Shown: piece by piece, positions 48,928 to 58,374 of the stretch | How positions within the stretch are numbered: position 1 is the stretch's first letter | Layout: the number at the start of each line of letters is the position of its first letter | Source of the DNA: UBA5069 sp964560495 | GTDB lineage: Bacteria > Chloroflexota > Anaerolineae > Caldilineales > Caldilineaceae | Reading direction: 5' to 3' | Length of the DNA stretch: 64,000 bases | NCBI GenBank assembly: GCA_964560495.1 | Contig: CAZLMM010000030.1 | Coordinates: 1 to 64,000 of the forward strand | The notes under the pieces: model-generated | The model's input: the letters and a program-made list of their open reading frames with translations, nothing else | Told to the model about the DNA's origin: nothing | Database searches by the model: none | Made by a program: the position numbers and the translations under genes

Positions 48928-51621
48928 ATGAGCCAAAGATTCAAAACTATCTATTTTTCTGACTATCCTGCGGAATCGGCGCGCCAGCGGAATCTGACCC
49001 TTGCATTTGGCGCGAAGGATGGCGACCTCTATGACTTGGTTCAAGGACTATCCAGCCATGAATTACGCGAGATGATCGGCCATCCTACGTTTACTTCCCT
49101 TCGGCAGGCCGCTGAGCAAGAGCAGTTGGCAATCAATACCTACTGCTTGCGGCTGTTGCGGCAGAAGCGCCGCATGGTGCGAGAGTCGCCCGCTCAGTAC
49201 CACCTGCCTGGGTTGACAGAGGATGAAATCACGTTTGAGCCGATTCAGACAACTTTCAAGGGGGGACAGGCCGAACCACTCCATCGCTGGTACCCTTTCC
49301 TGGAAGGTTATTCGCCGCACTTTGTCGAGGAGATTCTGCGCCAAATCGCTCCTGACGCCGTTCGCATTCTTGACCCCTTTTCGGGCGCCGGAACAACCCC
49401 GCTGACGGTCGCTCGCCTGGGACGCGTCGGGTTCTACTGCGAACTCAACCCCCTGCTGCAATACTTGACCGATGCAAAACTGCTTGCTTTGACCTTTTCC
49501 GAGTCGATGCGGCGACAAATGGCGAAGTCGCTTTGGCAGATAGCCAACCAATTTGAATGTCATCTTGCCAAAGTTCAGCGCGATGCAGAGTTGGAGCGAT
49601 CTTACGGCCGTACTTTCGGAGATAGCATCTTCTTTGAAGATGGCACGTTCGATCAGGTGTTGCGGGCACGGGCCGCAATTGATCGTCTGGCCTGCACCGA
49701 ACCTCAGACGGCGAAATTTCTGACGGTGGCGGTTCTTGCAAGCCTTCTGCCCGCGTCGCGTCTGATACGGCGCGGCGATGTGCGCTACAAGACAGATGAT
49801 GAGCTTCGGCATCATCGTGCGGAGTTTGCATCTACCGTGCAGAGCCAGTTAGTTTTGATGGCTGACGATTTGGAGCAATTGACGCCGATTTCTCAACGCC
49901 CACTTCTGGCCTGCGAGAACGCGCGTAATCTGGAGCAGTTGCCGCCGCTTGAACTCGACGCGGTGATCACCAGCCCACCTTATCTCAACGGCACGAACTA
50001 CTTCCGCAATACGAAGATCGAGTTATGGTTCTTACGTTGCCTCCGTTCCGCTGAGGACCTGACCGGTTTTCGCAACAAGGCAATCACGGCAGGGATCAAC
50101 GATGTCACCGTAGGCAAGCTCAGTGGTGACGCCGATGCCGCCGTCAGCGAAATCGTGACGCAACTGAAGGCCTCGGCGTATGATTCGCGCATCCCGCGCA
50201 TGGTCGCCAGTTACTTTGCTGATATGAAAGCGGTATTTGCTGGGATGAAGAAGCACCTGAAAGGCGGCGCCATCGTTGCGGTTGATATTGGTGATTCCCA
50301 ATACAGCAACATTCATGTTGCCACCGATAGATTGCTGACCGGGATGCTACAGACACAGGGTTTCATCCTGGAACGCGAAATCACATTGCGAAAACGCATG
50401 TCGCGCAGTGGTTTGCCGCTACGGCAGGTGTTGCTCGTGTTTCGCCTGCCAGTTACGTTGCGCCCCACTGTTTCTGAGAAGCAGCTTAGCCTCGTTCCGA
50501 GTTGGTATACCGGCTGGGCCAGCTTCAAAGAAGAACTACCACATCAACAAGGTGATTTCGCCAAGCGCAACTGGGGCCATCCATTACATTCGTTGTGTTC
50601 ATACCAAGGCAAGATGAAGCCATCATTGGCTGCACACCTGGTCAAGACCTTTGTGCCGGCTGGCGGCGTCATGCTCGATCCTTTTGCCGGCGTCGGTACG
50701 ATTCCGTTCGAGGCCGCGCTACAGGGCGTACAGTCATGGGCCTTTGATATTAGTCCGGCAGCGTTGTATATCACAGCCGCCAAGTTAGGTCGGCCGGATG
50801 CGCAGGCTTGTGAACGCACTCTGAATTTGCTGTCTGAGATCTTGCAGCGGGAGCAAGTCACTGACGCAGAACTGGCAGCGGCGCAGACGATTCATTTCAA
50901 CGGCCCATTGCCGGACTACTTCGAGCAGGCCACGTTTCGCGAGATTCTACTGGCGCGCCGCTACTTTCGCGATCATTTGCCGACGACTCCTGCTGAGTCG
51001 CTGGTGTTCGCTGCACTACTGCACATTCTGCATGGCAATCGGCCCTATGCCCTCAGTCGCCGCTCACATCCGATCACGCCCTTTGCACCGACGGGTGAGT
51101 TTGAGTATCGACCGCTGATGTCGCGGCTGCGCGATAAAGTTGACCGCAGTCTGTCAGTGACGTATCCGAGGGAATTCACGACTGGTCAGGCCGTTTTTCA
51201 GGATGCCACATCGTGGTGGCCGCAACAAGTAGACCGCCTGGATGCGATCATCACATCGCCGCCGTTCTTCGATAGCACGCGTTTCTATCTGGCGAACTGG
51301 ATGCGCCTGTGGTTTTGCGGCTGGGAAGCGGCTGATTTTCGCATCCGACCACTCGCTTTTGTGGACGAACGCCAGAAGACGGGCTTTGAGGTTTATGAAC
51401 CGATCTTTCGACAGGCGCGAGAACGCCTAAAGCACAGCGGGGTAATGGTGCTTCATTTGGGGAAGAGCAGTAAATGCGACATGGCGCAGGCGTTGGCGCG
51501 CATTGCCAGCCGCTGGTTTTGCGTGGTTGACATCTTCTCCGAAAGCGTGGCGCACTGTGAATCACATGGTATTCGCGACAAGGGCACAGTCGAAGAACAC
51601 CAGTACCTTGTCCTCTATTGA
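48928..51621 (+). CDS. DNA methyltransferase with two catalytic domains (m4C type)
   Basis: This 897-aa protein contains two full methyltransferase modules in tandem. Module 1: ILDPFSGAGTTPLTVA (D149) then AVITSPPYLNG (T348). Module 2: MLDPFAGVGTIPFEAA (D584) then AIITSPPFFDS (T776). SPP[YF] catalytic motifs are typical of N4-cytosine enzymes, although m6A cannot be excluded. Two modules could modify the two strands of an asymmetric site. It ends 5 bases before the end of the convergent HNH gene. These are the likely modification and restriction parts of one system. Confidence 0.88.
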   Translation: MSQRFKTIYFSDYPAESARQRNLTLAFGAKDGDLYDLVQGLSSHELREMIGHPTFTSLRQAAEQEQLAINTYCLRLLRQKRRMVRESPAQYHLPGLTEDEITFEPIQTTFKGGQAEPLHRWYPFLEGYSPHFVEEILRQIAPDAVRILDPFSGAGTTPLTVARLGRVGFYCELNPLLQYLTDAKLLALTFSESMRRQMAKSLWQIANQFECHLAKVQRDAELERSYGRTFGDSIFFEDGTFDQVLRARAAIDRLACTEPQTAKFLTVAVLASLLPASRLIRRGDVRYKTDDELRHHRAEFASTVQSQLVLMADDLEQLTPISQRPLLACENARNLEQLPPLELDAVITSPPYLNGTNYFRNTKIELWFLRCLRSAEDLTGFRNKAITAGINDVTVGKLSGDADAAVSEIVTQLKASAYDSRIPRMVASYFADMKAVFAGMKKHLKGGAIVAVDIGDSQYSNIHVATDRLLTGMLQTQGFILEREITLRKRMSRSGLPLRQVLLVFRLPVTLRPTVSEKQLSLVPSWYTGWASFKEELPHQQGDFAKRNWGHPLHSLCSYQGKMKPSLAAHLVKTFVPAGGVMLDPFAGVGTIPFEAALQGVQSWAFDISPAALYITAAKLGRPDAQACERTLNLLSEILQREQVTDAELAAAQTIHFNGPLPDYFEQATFREILLARRYFRDHLPTTPAESLVFAALLHILHGNRPYALSRRSHPITPFAPTGEFEYRPLMSRLRDKVDRSLSVTYPREFTTGQAVFQDATSWWPQQVDRLDAIITSPPFFDSTRFYLANWMRLWFCGWEAADFRIRPLAFVDERQKTGFEVYEPIFRQARERLKHSGVMVLHLGKSSKCDMAQALARIASRWFCVVDIFSESVAHCESHGIRDKGTVEEHQYLVLY

Positions 51622-51626
51622 TGACA

Positions 51627-52526
51627 TCAGTCTTTCAGAAAGTCGGGCACCGTGCTGGCTTTGGTGAAGATATCTACCCCGTTCATGTTCAAGATGAGTT
51701 GGCGCGCCTTCTTGATGTCATCGGGGTAGGCGATCCACTTTTCGATGAAGCGATCCACGTTTGCCAAGATCGCTTCCACCGCTTTTGGATTCAACGCTGG
51801 TGGACCATTCAAAAAGTCATATTCAATGCTCGTCAAACGCGCCAGCGCCTTGATCTGCTCAGGTCTGTAGAATTCCGAAGGCCATTTGTCGTGTTTGGCG
51901 TTGTTGCATTCGCTGCAAAGCAGCGTTGCATTGCCGGTTTTGAGTGGCCAGAGGTACTTTGCCGGCAAGGTATGATCGAGATCGTAGCCCTTCGCGCCGC
52001 GGGCCTTGTAGGTCAACGGCTTATTGCAGTTGAAGCAGCGGCCACCATATCGCTCGAATACGGCATGGCTGTCTATCTTTCCTTCTTCACCGGAGATCAG
52101 GCTGTATAGCCGTCGCCGCTGCGCAGCCTCGCGATGCTGATCACTGGTGCGTTTGGGGTTCAGATCAGGGTTGATCCGTGTATTCTTGCAGACGCGACAT
52201 TCAAGCTGATGCCCTGATCGGAACGAGCGGCCGCGAGGCTTGTGTCTGTGGAAGTTGTCTAGCGGTTGCAACCACTCACACACTCGACAGTACTTCCAAC
52301 GCGCTGCTCGTTCGATAATGGCTTCGTTGTTTTGGAAGCCGCACTTGGGGCATTTGGTAGCGATCGGTGCGTTGGCGGCGCGCTGCTCCTCGATCCAATC
52401 CTCCGATACTTTCATCAATTCATCACAACCAGGCTGAAAACACTCGAACACACGCCAGACAGCATTGGCGTCAACCGCGCCAGTCCCACGAATACCGGTT
52501 ATATTTTGCGTCTCACGTCTTGACAT
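51627..52526 (-). CDS. HNH endonuclease with zinc-ribbon modules
   Basis: This 299-aa protein starts at MSRRETQNITGIRGTG (52526, AGGGAT upstream). It has zinc-ribbon-like CxxC pairs in the first half (CPKCGF, YCRVCEW, ECRVCKN). The HNH core follows: GGRCFNCNKP, GYDLDHTLPA and LLCSECNNAKHDKWP (D-H...N...H). It is tail-to-tail with the tandem methyltransferase, which supports a role as its restriction enzyme. Recognition site unknown. Confidence 0.85.
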   Translation of the reverse strand: MSRRETQNITGIRGTGAVDANAVWRVFECFQPGCDELMKVSEDWIEEQRAANAPIATKCPKCGFQNNEAIIERAARWKYCRVCEWLQPLDNFHRHKPRGRSFRSGHQLECRVCKNTRINPDLNPKRTSDQHREAAQRRRLYSLISGEEGKIDSHAVFERYGGRCFNCNKPLTYKARGAKGYDLDHTLPAKYLWPLKTGNATLLCSECNNAKHDKWPSEFYRPEQIKALARLTSIEYDFLNGPPALNPKAVEAILANVDRFIEKWIAYPDDIKKARQLILNMNGVDIFTKASTVPDFLKD

Positions 52527-52644
52527 TACGTTATCCCTGTAATAGCAGTTGTCTTCGTATTGCTCTGGACAGGCCACATGCCCATGCGGACGCCAATAAC
52601 GAAGAAAATATCTCTGTGTTCTCTGTGGTGAAGTGATTTTCGCG

Positions 52645-53463
52645 TCATGCGCGTTCCATCCTCTTCAACTGTTCGACCAGCAGCTCCGCGGCCAGACGGA
52701 TCCACGGCTCGGCCTCTTCGCTGGCGCGGGTGGGCAGGGGCAGACTGCTGGCCGCGGCGGCGGCAATCTGGGGGCGCAGCGCCGCCAGGGAGGGCGCGCC
52801 AAAGAGCCGGCGCTGGCGCTTGAGCAAAGCCAGGGCCGCGCCGTATTCGGGCAGCTTCACCGCCGCGGCCTGGCGTTCGTGGGCCTCGCCCAGCGCCAGG
52901 GGCAGCGTCACCTCGCGCATAGAGGCGTGGCGGCGGAAACGCTGCAGGGCCAGCTCCATGTTGTCGGTGCGCTCGCTCAACCGCCGGGGCGCTCGCTTGC
53001 CCGCCGCGCTAAAACAAACGCCGTCGGCCAGGACGGCCGGCAGCTCTGCGATGGCGTCGGCGATCTTCTCCACCAGGAACTTGACCAGCTGGTTCTCCAG
53101 CGTGTCGTAGCGGTGACGCACTTCGGCGCAGACATGGCGCGTGGGGTCGTAGTCCTGACTTAACCGCGCCTTGAAGGTGGCCGGCCACTGCACCCGTCCC
53201 CGCACCTCGCCCTGGTATTCCACCTGCTTGCGGTCCGTGCGCCGGTTGAGGTGCTGCAAAAGTCGCTCCAGGTCCCGGGCCATGAAGAGCTCCACATCGC
53301 CGCCCGGCCCCGTGTCGCTCAGGAAGTAGAGCGCGGCCAGACGCCGGCGCATGGCCGGCCGCTCGAACTCCTCCCACGCTGAAGCTGCCGGGCGCGTCAC
53401 CAGCAGCTCCACAAAGCGACGCAGCGCCGCCGACTCGCCGGCCTGCCCAGACAAAGCGATCAC
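52645..53463 (-). CDS. DUF2357-like protein partnered with the CHAT-McrB ATPase
   Basis: This 272-aa protein starts in a 4-base overlap (ATGA) with the end of the large AAA gene. The segments VEYQGEVRGRVQWPATFKAR and HRYDTLENQLVKFLVEKI resemble the DUF2357 region found in McrC-like partners of McrB ATPases (R-x-D/Y-T-x-E-N-x-L/F-V-K). I do not see a clear PD-(D/E)xK nuclease motif; the C-terminal part is Ala/Leu/Arg-rich helix. It is probably the adaptor or effector subunit of the ATPase. Confidence in the family is moderate, in the coupling high. Confidence 0.65.
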   Translation of the reverse strand: MIALSGQAGESAALRRFVELLVTRPAASAWEEFERPAMRRRLAALYFLSDTGPGGDVELFMARDLERLLQHLNRRTDRKQVEYQGEVRGRVQWPATFKARLSQDYDPTRHVCAEVRHRYDTLENQLVKFLVEKIADAIAELPAVLADGVCFSAAGKRAPRRLSERTDNMELALQRFRRHASMREVTLPLALGEAHERQAAAVKLPEYGAALALLKRQRRLFGAPSLAALRPQIAAAAASSLPLPTRASEEAEPWIRLAAELLVEQLKRMERA

Positions 53464-56400
53464 TCCTCGCTCTCCCAGTCGTCAATGAAGGGATAGAGCG
53501 CCTCGATGCGGCTGAGCACCCCCCGCTGGGCCGCCGCTGGGCCCAGGCCGGCCGCCAGCTCCTTGTGAATCGCAACGATGCTCTTGCGATCCAGCCCGTC
53601 GAACTGGGACGCGGCGTAGAGCAGAAACGCTTCGGCCAGCAGGTCGGCCATAGCCAGGCCGCCCCGCGCCGGATACCGCTCGCCTACATAGGCGATCATG
53701 TCGCGCACGATGGCCGGACCCAGCGCGCGGCGTTTCATCAGCGTGGTCTTCAGATCCAGCAACGCATCCAGCGCCGTGGTCAGGTCGCCCTTGTCCCCGG
53801 CGCCTTGCAGGCTGGCGTTCTCGTCGATCCAGCGATTGCGCAGACCGGCATAGTTGGGCGGCAGGTCCGTGTCCACAAAGGCGAAGCGGCGCATGAAGGC
53901 CAGAGACATACTGAAAAGCGACGCCTTATCATAAACGTTCATGGTCGCCACGATGCGCCAGGCGGGGTGCACCACGTAATCGAAGCCCGCCGCGGCCGCC
54001 TCGCGGGGAATCCAGCCCTTGCCGCCGTTCTTTGTGTCGGGCGGCAGGATGCGCACCCGCTGGGAGCTTACCGTGTAGGGCAGGTCGACGCGCTGGCCCG
54101 AAAGCACCGTGAAGAGCTCGCCAAAAGCCTTGTCGATCTCGGCGCGGTTGATCTCGTCGATGACCAGCCACTCGCCCTTGCCGATGGCTTCCAGGAAGCT
54201 CCCCGGACGAAACTGGAGCGTCTGGTCTGCCGTAGGCGTGTAGCCGCCCACTGTATCGAAGGTCGTCCAGTCGGCTGTGGCCGTCGCCACCGTTGCGCCG
54301 GTGCAAAGCAGCTGGGACCTGGCGTACTCACACAGCGCGTGGGCCAGGGTGGTCTTGCCCGTGCCCGGCGGGCCGATGAGCACCACATGCTTGCCGCTGT
54401 TGAGCGCCGCCGCAATCTGGAAATAGGCGCTTTCGGGCAATTCCAGGCGCGCGCCGCTACGTTCATGGGCTACGCCATTGCCGTCCAGCCACTTCCCCTC
54501 GCTGATGGCAAGCCGCAGTTGGGTTGCGTCCACCCGGCCCGTGGTCGTCAGCCCGGCGCTGAGCGCATCTCGATCCTGGGATGTCGCCAGCCCGGTCGGG
54601 CCGCCTGTCGCCGCGCTGACCGCGCGCTGCAAGGCGCCGGCGACCTGGAGTGCGCCCAACGCCTGGGCGTCCGCCTGGAGCGCCTGGGCGATGGAGCGCG
54701 CCACAGGATTTTCCTTGCCGCCCAGTTGCTGATAGGTGCGGATGTCCGGGCGCAGTTTGGGAATGCTGCGCCCATCGCCGGCGCTCACTGTGAGCAACCG
54801 TCCGTAGTCGTCCTGCTGGTACGACCCCATGAAGAGCACGGGCATGCCCCAATCCAGACTGGCCGGGTTGCGCTGATAGAGCGCCAGGCGGGTGGCGGCC
54901 ATGGCCATGTCGACGCGCCCGCTGCGCGCCAGGTCGTCGTAGAAGTGTTGGGTGAAGTATTGCGCGGTCTCGATGGGCACGAAGTTCTGCATGGCGACCA
55001 CTGCCGGCGCACCCTGCAAGATCAGGCGCGCGCCCAGCCCACGCAGCGCGCCGCCGCTTTGCGCTTTGGCGCTGTTGCACGCGGCCAACACCACCATGCG
55101 CACATCGCCGGCCTCGACGACGGTCTTCATCTCCTCCACCGAAACGAAGGGCAGCTTGCCATCGTCTCGCTCCATGACCAGGTAATAGTTGTCCGGCGGC
55201 AGGCGTTTGGTGAAGACGCCGTGGCAAACGAGATGGAGCACGTGATACGCGCCCGCTTGAAGCGCCTCGGTAATGGAACGCAAAGTGGCGGGTTTGCCAG
55301 GGAGGCCAATGACTTTGTACTCAACCACCTGGGCGTCGGCCAGCCGTTGCAGCGCCAGATCGGCCACGTTTTTTTCCACGTCCAGGTCAAGCGGCGCCAA
55401 AGGGCCGAGCAGCTCGTTGTTGAGGTCGCCCAATTGGGGTGGGCTGCAAATGGCGACCAGGACGCGCAAAACGCCGCCCTCCACCTGGAGCAGCCGGGTT
55501 TGGTAGTTGAGACGGCGATAGAAGGGCGAACGTTCGCGCACGGCCAGGGGCAAGTCGGCCGCATATTTGCCCGCCGGCGGCGCAAGATATTCCCAGGCCA
55601 GGTCGTGGAGTTCGTCGGGCGCGGTGGGGTCCAGAAGCAACTCGAAGCGCAGATGACCCGCGGCCGGTGTCGCCAGGCTGCGAAAGCCAAAGTCGGTGCT
55701 TTCCTGGCCCACGACCAACTGCTCGCTGCGCATGAGGCTGGCAAAGAGCAACTCGCCATAGAGACGCGGTTTGAGTTGCGCTTCCAGCAGCGCCGGGTGA
55801 TCCCAGACGGGCGCGCTCAGGTAGGTCTGGTTATCGTCTCGCAGCTTCACCTGGGCCTGGCTCACCTCGATGATGATGCGTTTGTCGGGCGGCTCATAGG
55901 CGGTCAGGTCCACCTGGAGCGTATTGATGTTGAAGACCGTCGCGCCGCCGCCGACAGCCTGCCCGGCGCCGGCCTGCCCGGCGCCGGCGGGCGCACGCAC
56001 GCCCAATAGCGTGGATGCACCCATCACCGTTGTCACGGGCTGGCTGCCCTGATAGAGCGACCAGACCACCGTGTAGTCGCCCGGCTGAGGCGCGGTCAGT
56101 GTGAGCGTGACCGTGCGTTCTTCGCCGGCGGGCAGGCCGGCCACGGCTGCGTCGGCCGGCGCGGACTGGATGCCCGCGCTTGCGGCGTCCGCCCCACTTG
56201 GAATGATCCGCCAGCCAATCTCCACGTCGTCGGGCCAGGGGTTCGCGCCTTTGTTGAGCACGCGCAGCGTGACCGGGAGCGTTGCCCCTGGCGGCGTCGG
56301 CGTCGGCAAGGCAACGGCCAAAGTGATTTCGCCCTGGGGAGGTTCACGCAATCCTGCCCGCTGGCGGGCGCGGCGTCCTTCCGGGCTGTTGATGGGCAAC

Positions 56401-57689
56401 TCCACGCCGCCGATGGTCGCCACCCCGCGCGCCTCATCCACGTCGACTTGACCGCCCGGCGTCGTCGCGGCGTCGCCCAGGCTAGTCCCGCCTCCAGGGT
56501 AGCCTGCCGCGGCGCTACGCCGTTCATCGGCCGGCGCGAGAATCTGTCCATCAGGCGCAGACGACCAGAGGATGGGCAGGGGCGCGCGCGGTTCGAGCTT
56601 CAGAACGGTTTGCCGCGCCCGATTGAGCGTCAGATCGACAATACCTGTTTCCAGGATGCCCGCATAGATTTCCTCGGCGGCGGCCTGGGCCAGGTTGAGG
56701 CCCTGGATGGTATGGAGCGCAATCACGGCGCGGGCGCGGCGGGAGATGAGCTGTGGCCCGATTTCGGCGTAGGGCGAGGCCAGGGGATAGGAACGTTGGC
56801 GACCCAGGTCGGCGCTGAGCACGATCAGGGGCGGTGCAACAGAAAGAGTCAGGAGCATGGCCAGAAAACTCGGCTCGGTCTGCGCTTTTCTCGCCTGCTG
56901 CGTATACTGGGCTGTGGACTCCTCGACGCTGTCGACTGCGGGCAGCCCCAGGCTGGCGTAGTGCAGGAGAGGATGATTACCCACGAAGCGGTCCAAGGAC
57001 TCTGGGGCGAGCGGGTCATAGGTCAGTGTGAAGCCATCGCCCGCCAGCAGGCCCACCAGTTTCTCATCCACAGGACCGCCCGGCGTCCACACGGTGACCG
57101 CCAGCGCGCCGCTGCGTGTGTGGGGCGCCAGGGCGGCGTGCAGCCGGTCGATCTCGCCGGCCGCGTCGTTCCCTTCCACCGAAGCGTAACGACCAAAGCG
57201 ACCGGAATTCTCCACCACAGCCAGCAGGCGTAGGGGATGCCCGCTGATAGGCGGCGGCTGGCCCGGGTCTGCTGGCGGCTGGTAGCGCATGAAGGGCGTC
57301 TCTTGCGCCGCAGACAGGGGCGCTTCCGGACTGCCGCCGGGCGCAATCAGGCGCTCCCAGGGAATGCGCTGCAGGTCCAGATCGAAAGGGTCGCTCTGCG
57401 CAAAGCGAAAACGCAGCCGGCCCTGAGTGGCGCTGGACGCCTGGTCGCGGGCGCGAGCGAAGATCTCGGCCACGCCGCCGCTGAAGACCGCCTCGCTGAG
57501 CATCATACCGCTGCGCGCCGGATCGTCGCCTTCGCCCAGGTAACGCAGGCGGTCCGCCGGGATACGCGTTTCGGCCTCCGGCGGCTCGTTGCTCAGCCGC
57601 GCCGTCAGGGTGTAGGCGCCGTCGGTGTTGAGGCTGCCTATGGTCAGGTCGAAGTTGGTGTAGATTGCCGTCGAGTTTTCTGCTGCCAT
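53460..57689 (-). CDS. CHAT protease - McrB-type AAA+ fusion protein
   Basis: This 1409-aa protein has a clear domain order. Residues 1-380: a CHAT-like N-terminal region without a full dyad. About 445-555: an NBR1/Ig-like beta domain (ALPTPTPPGATLPVTLRVLN). About 560-980: a CHAT protease with His823 in HLVCHGVF and Cys871 in VVLAACNSAKAQSGG. About 1080-1409: a McrB-type AAA+ module with Walker A GPPGTGKTT (K1112), Walker B WLVIDEINRAEIDKAF (D1178-E1179) and IVATMNVYDKASLF...MRRFAFV as sensor/arginine finger. McrB motors normally drive a nuclease; here a caspase-like protease is built into the same chain. It is coupled to the DUF2357-like gene. Confidence 0.88.
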   Translation of the reverse strand: MAAENSTAIYTNFDLTIGSLNTDGAYTLTARLSNEPPEAETRIPADRLRYLGEGDDPARSGMMLSEAVFSGGVAEIFARARDQASSATQGRLRFRFAQSDPFDLDLQRIPWERLIAPGGSPEAPLSAAQETPFMRYQPPADPGQPPPISGHPLRLLAVVENSGRFGRYASVEGNDAAGEIDRLHAALAPHTRSGALAVTVWTPGGPVDEKLVGLLAGDGFTLTYDPLAPESLDRFVGNHPLLHYASLGLPAVDSVEESTAQYTQQARKAQTEPSFLAMLLTLSVAPPLIVLSADLGRQRSYPLASPYAEIGPQLISRRARAVIALHTIQGLNLAQAAAEEIYAGILETGIVDLTLNRARQTVLKLEPRAPLPILWSSAPDGQILAPADERRSAAAGYPGGGTSLGDAATTPGGQVDVDEARGVATIGGVELPINSPEGRRARQRAGLREPPQGEITLAVALPTPTPPGATLPVTLRVLNKGANPWPDDVEIGWRIIPSGADAASAGIQSAPADAAVAGLPAGEERTVTLTLTAPQPGDYTVVWSLYQGSQPVTTVMGASTLLGVRAPAGAGQAGAGQAVGGGATVFNINTLQVDLTAYEPPDKRIIIEVSQAQVKLRDDNQTYLSAPVWDHPALLEAQLKPRLYGELLFASLMRSEQLVVGQESTDFGFRSLATPAAGHLRFELLLDPTAPDELHDLAWEYLAPPAGKYAADLPLAVRERSPFYRRLNYQTRLLQVEGGVLRVLVAICSPPQLGDLNNELLGPLAPLDLDVEKNVADLALQRLADAQVVEYKVIGLPGKPATLRSITEALQAGAYHVLHLVCHGVFTKRLPPDNYYLVMERDDGKLPFVSVEEMKTVVEAGDVRMVVLAACNSAKAQSGGALRGLGARLILQGAPAVVAMQNFVPIETAQYFTQHFYDDLARSGRVDMAMAATRLALYQRNPASLDWGMPVLFMGSYQQDDYGRLLTVSAGDGRSIPKLRPDIRTYQQLGGKENPVARSIAQALQADAQALGALQVAGALQRAVSAATGGPTGLATSQDRDALSAGLTTTGRVDATQLRLAISEGKWLDGNGVAHERSGARLELPESAYFQIAAALNSGKHVVLIGPPGTGKTTLAHALCEYARSQLLCTGATVATATADWTTFDTVGGYTPTADQTLQFRPGSFLEAIGKGEWLVIDEINRAEIDKAFGELFTVLSGQRVDLPYTVSSQRVRILPPDTKNGGKGWIPREAAAAGFDYVVHPAWRIVATMNVYDKASLFSMSLAFMRRFAFVDTDLPPNYAGLRNRWIDENASLQGAGDKGDLTTALDALLDLKTTLMKRRALGPAIVRDMIAYVGERYPARGGLAMADLLAEAFLLYAASQFDGLDRKSIVAIHKELAAGLGPAAAQRGVLSRIEALYPFIDDWESEE

Positions 57690-57769
57690 GCGACGCCTCG
57701 TCTGTTGGAAGAGATAGATGTACAGGGATGCTGATGTCTTGACCGTGTGACATGGACACTGGTGAAAAA

Positions 57770-57810
57770 AACAGGCTCACACAAAGTCCACAGAGTTCAC
57801 AGAGAAAAGC
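57770..57810. repeat. Partial copy of the CACGGAGA...CACAGAG repeat
   Basis: CAGGCTCACACAAAGTCCAC then AGAGTTCACAGAGA is a diverged relative of the array at 37099-37373, placed just upstream of the CHAT-McrB gene. A shorter inverted relative lies at 52598-52637, so the CHAT-McrB operon is bracketed by two such pieces. Confidence 0.45.
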
Positions 57811-57868
57811 GATGGGATGCCTGGCTTCTTTGGCCTATCACTGCATATCGGGCGCTCGAGTATTGCAC

Positions 57869-58366
57869 TCAGGCGGCGCTGGAACGAGAGCTGCGCGGCG
57901 TCGAAATCCAGCGCAACGCGCGCCAGGGAGCGGCCACATATTCCCACAACGTATTCTCGCTGCGGCGAAAGTGGATGAAGGCATAGACTGTCATCCCGAT
58001 CACGAGCACAGGAAGACACAAAGCGAGCGCGTCGGGCGGCACGACCGCGCCATCTTCTGCGCGCTCCAGGAATGGGGCGAACGGCAGCAAGAGCAGGACG
58101 GCCGTCAGCGGCCCGATGAAGAACCAGACGATCAACGCCCACAAGCAGCCGCGGCGGTTGGAGATTGCAGCAGGCGCGCGGACGGGCTGACTGACTAGCG
58201 GCTGAATCGTCTCGGTTTGCGCTGCCACGGTGCTCGGAACTGGTTGACTGGCGCCGCTTGCCACGGCAAAGCGCACGCCGCAATAGTCGCATGTGGCCGC
58301 CGCCTGCGCCGAAGCGACTGCAACAGGCGCGCCGCAGGCTGGGCAGTGTAATCGAACGAAGTGCAT
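57869..58366 (-). CDS. Zinc-ribbon membrane protein, unknown function
   Basis: This 165-aa protein starts at MHFVRLHCPACGAP (58366). It has a zinc ribbon of two CxxC pairs (CPAC, CDYC, residues about 8-31), a Ser/Pro/Gln linker, then two membrane segments (about 80-100, LWALIVWFFIGPLTAVLLLL, and about 118-138, LCLPVLVIGMTVYAFI). It is on the same strand as the CHAT-McrB gene but 180 bases away, with a repeat between them. No named family. Confidence 0.7.
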   Translation of the reverse strand: MHFVRLHCPACGAPVAVASAQAAATCDYCGVRFAVASGASQPVPSTVAAQTETIQPLVSQPVRAPAAISNRRGCLWALIVWFFIGPLTAVLLLLPFAPFLERAEDGAVVPPDALALCLPVLVIGMTVYAFIHFRRSENTLWEYVAAPWRALRWISTPRSSRSSAA

Positions 58367-58374
58367 GACAGCTA

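Noticed and set aside
53565..56009. 814-codon open frame on the + strand opposite the CHAT-McrB gene
   Set aside because: The opposite frame has all expected CHAT and AAA+ motifs; this one is Arg/Gly/His-rich with no motif, a GC-rich shadow.
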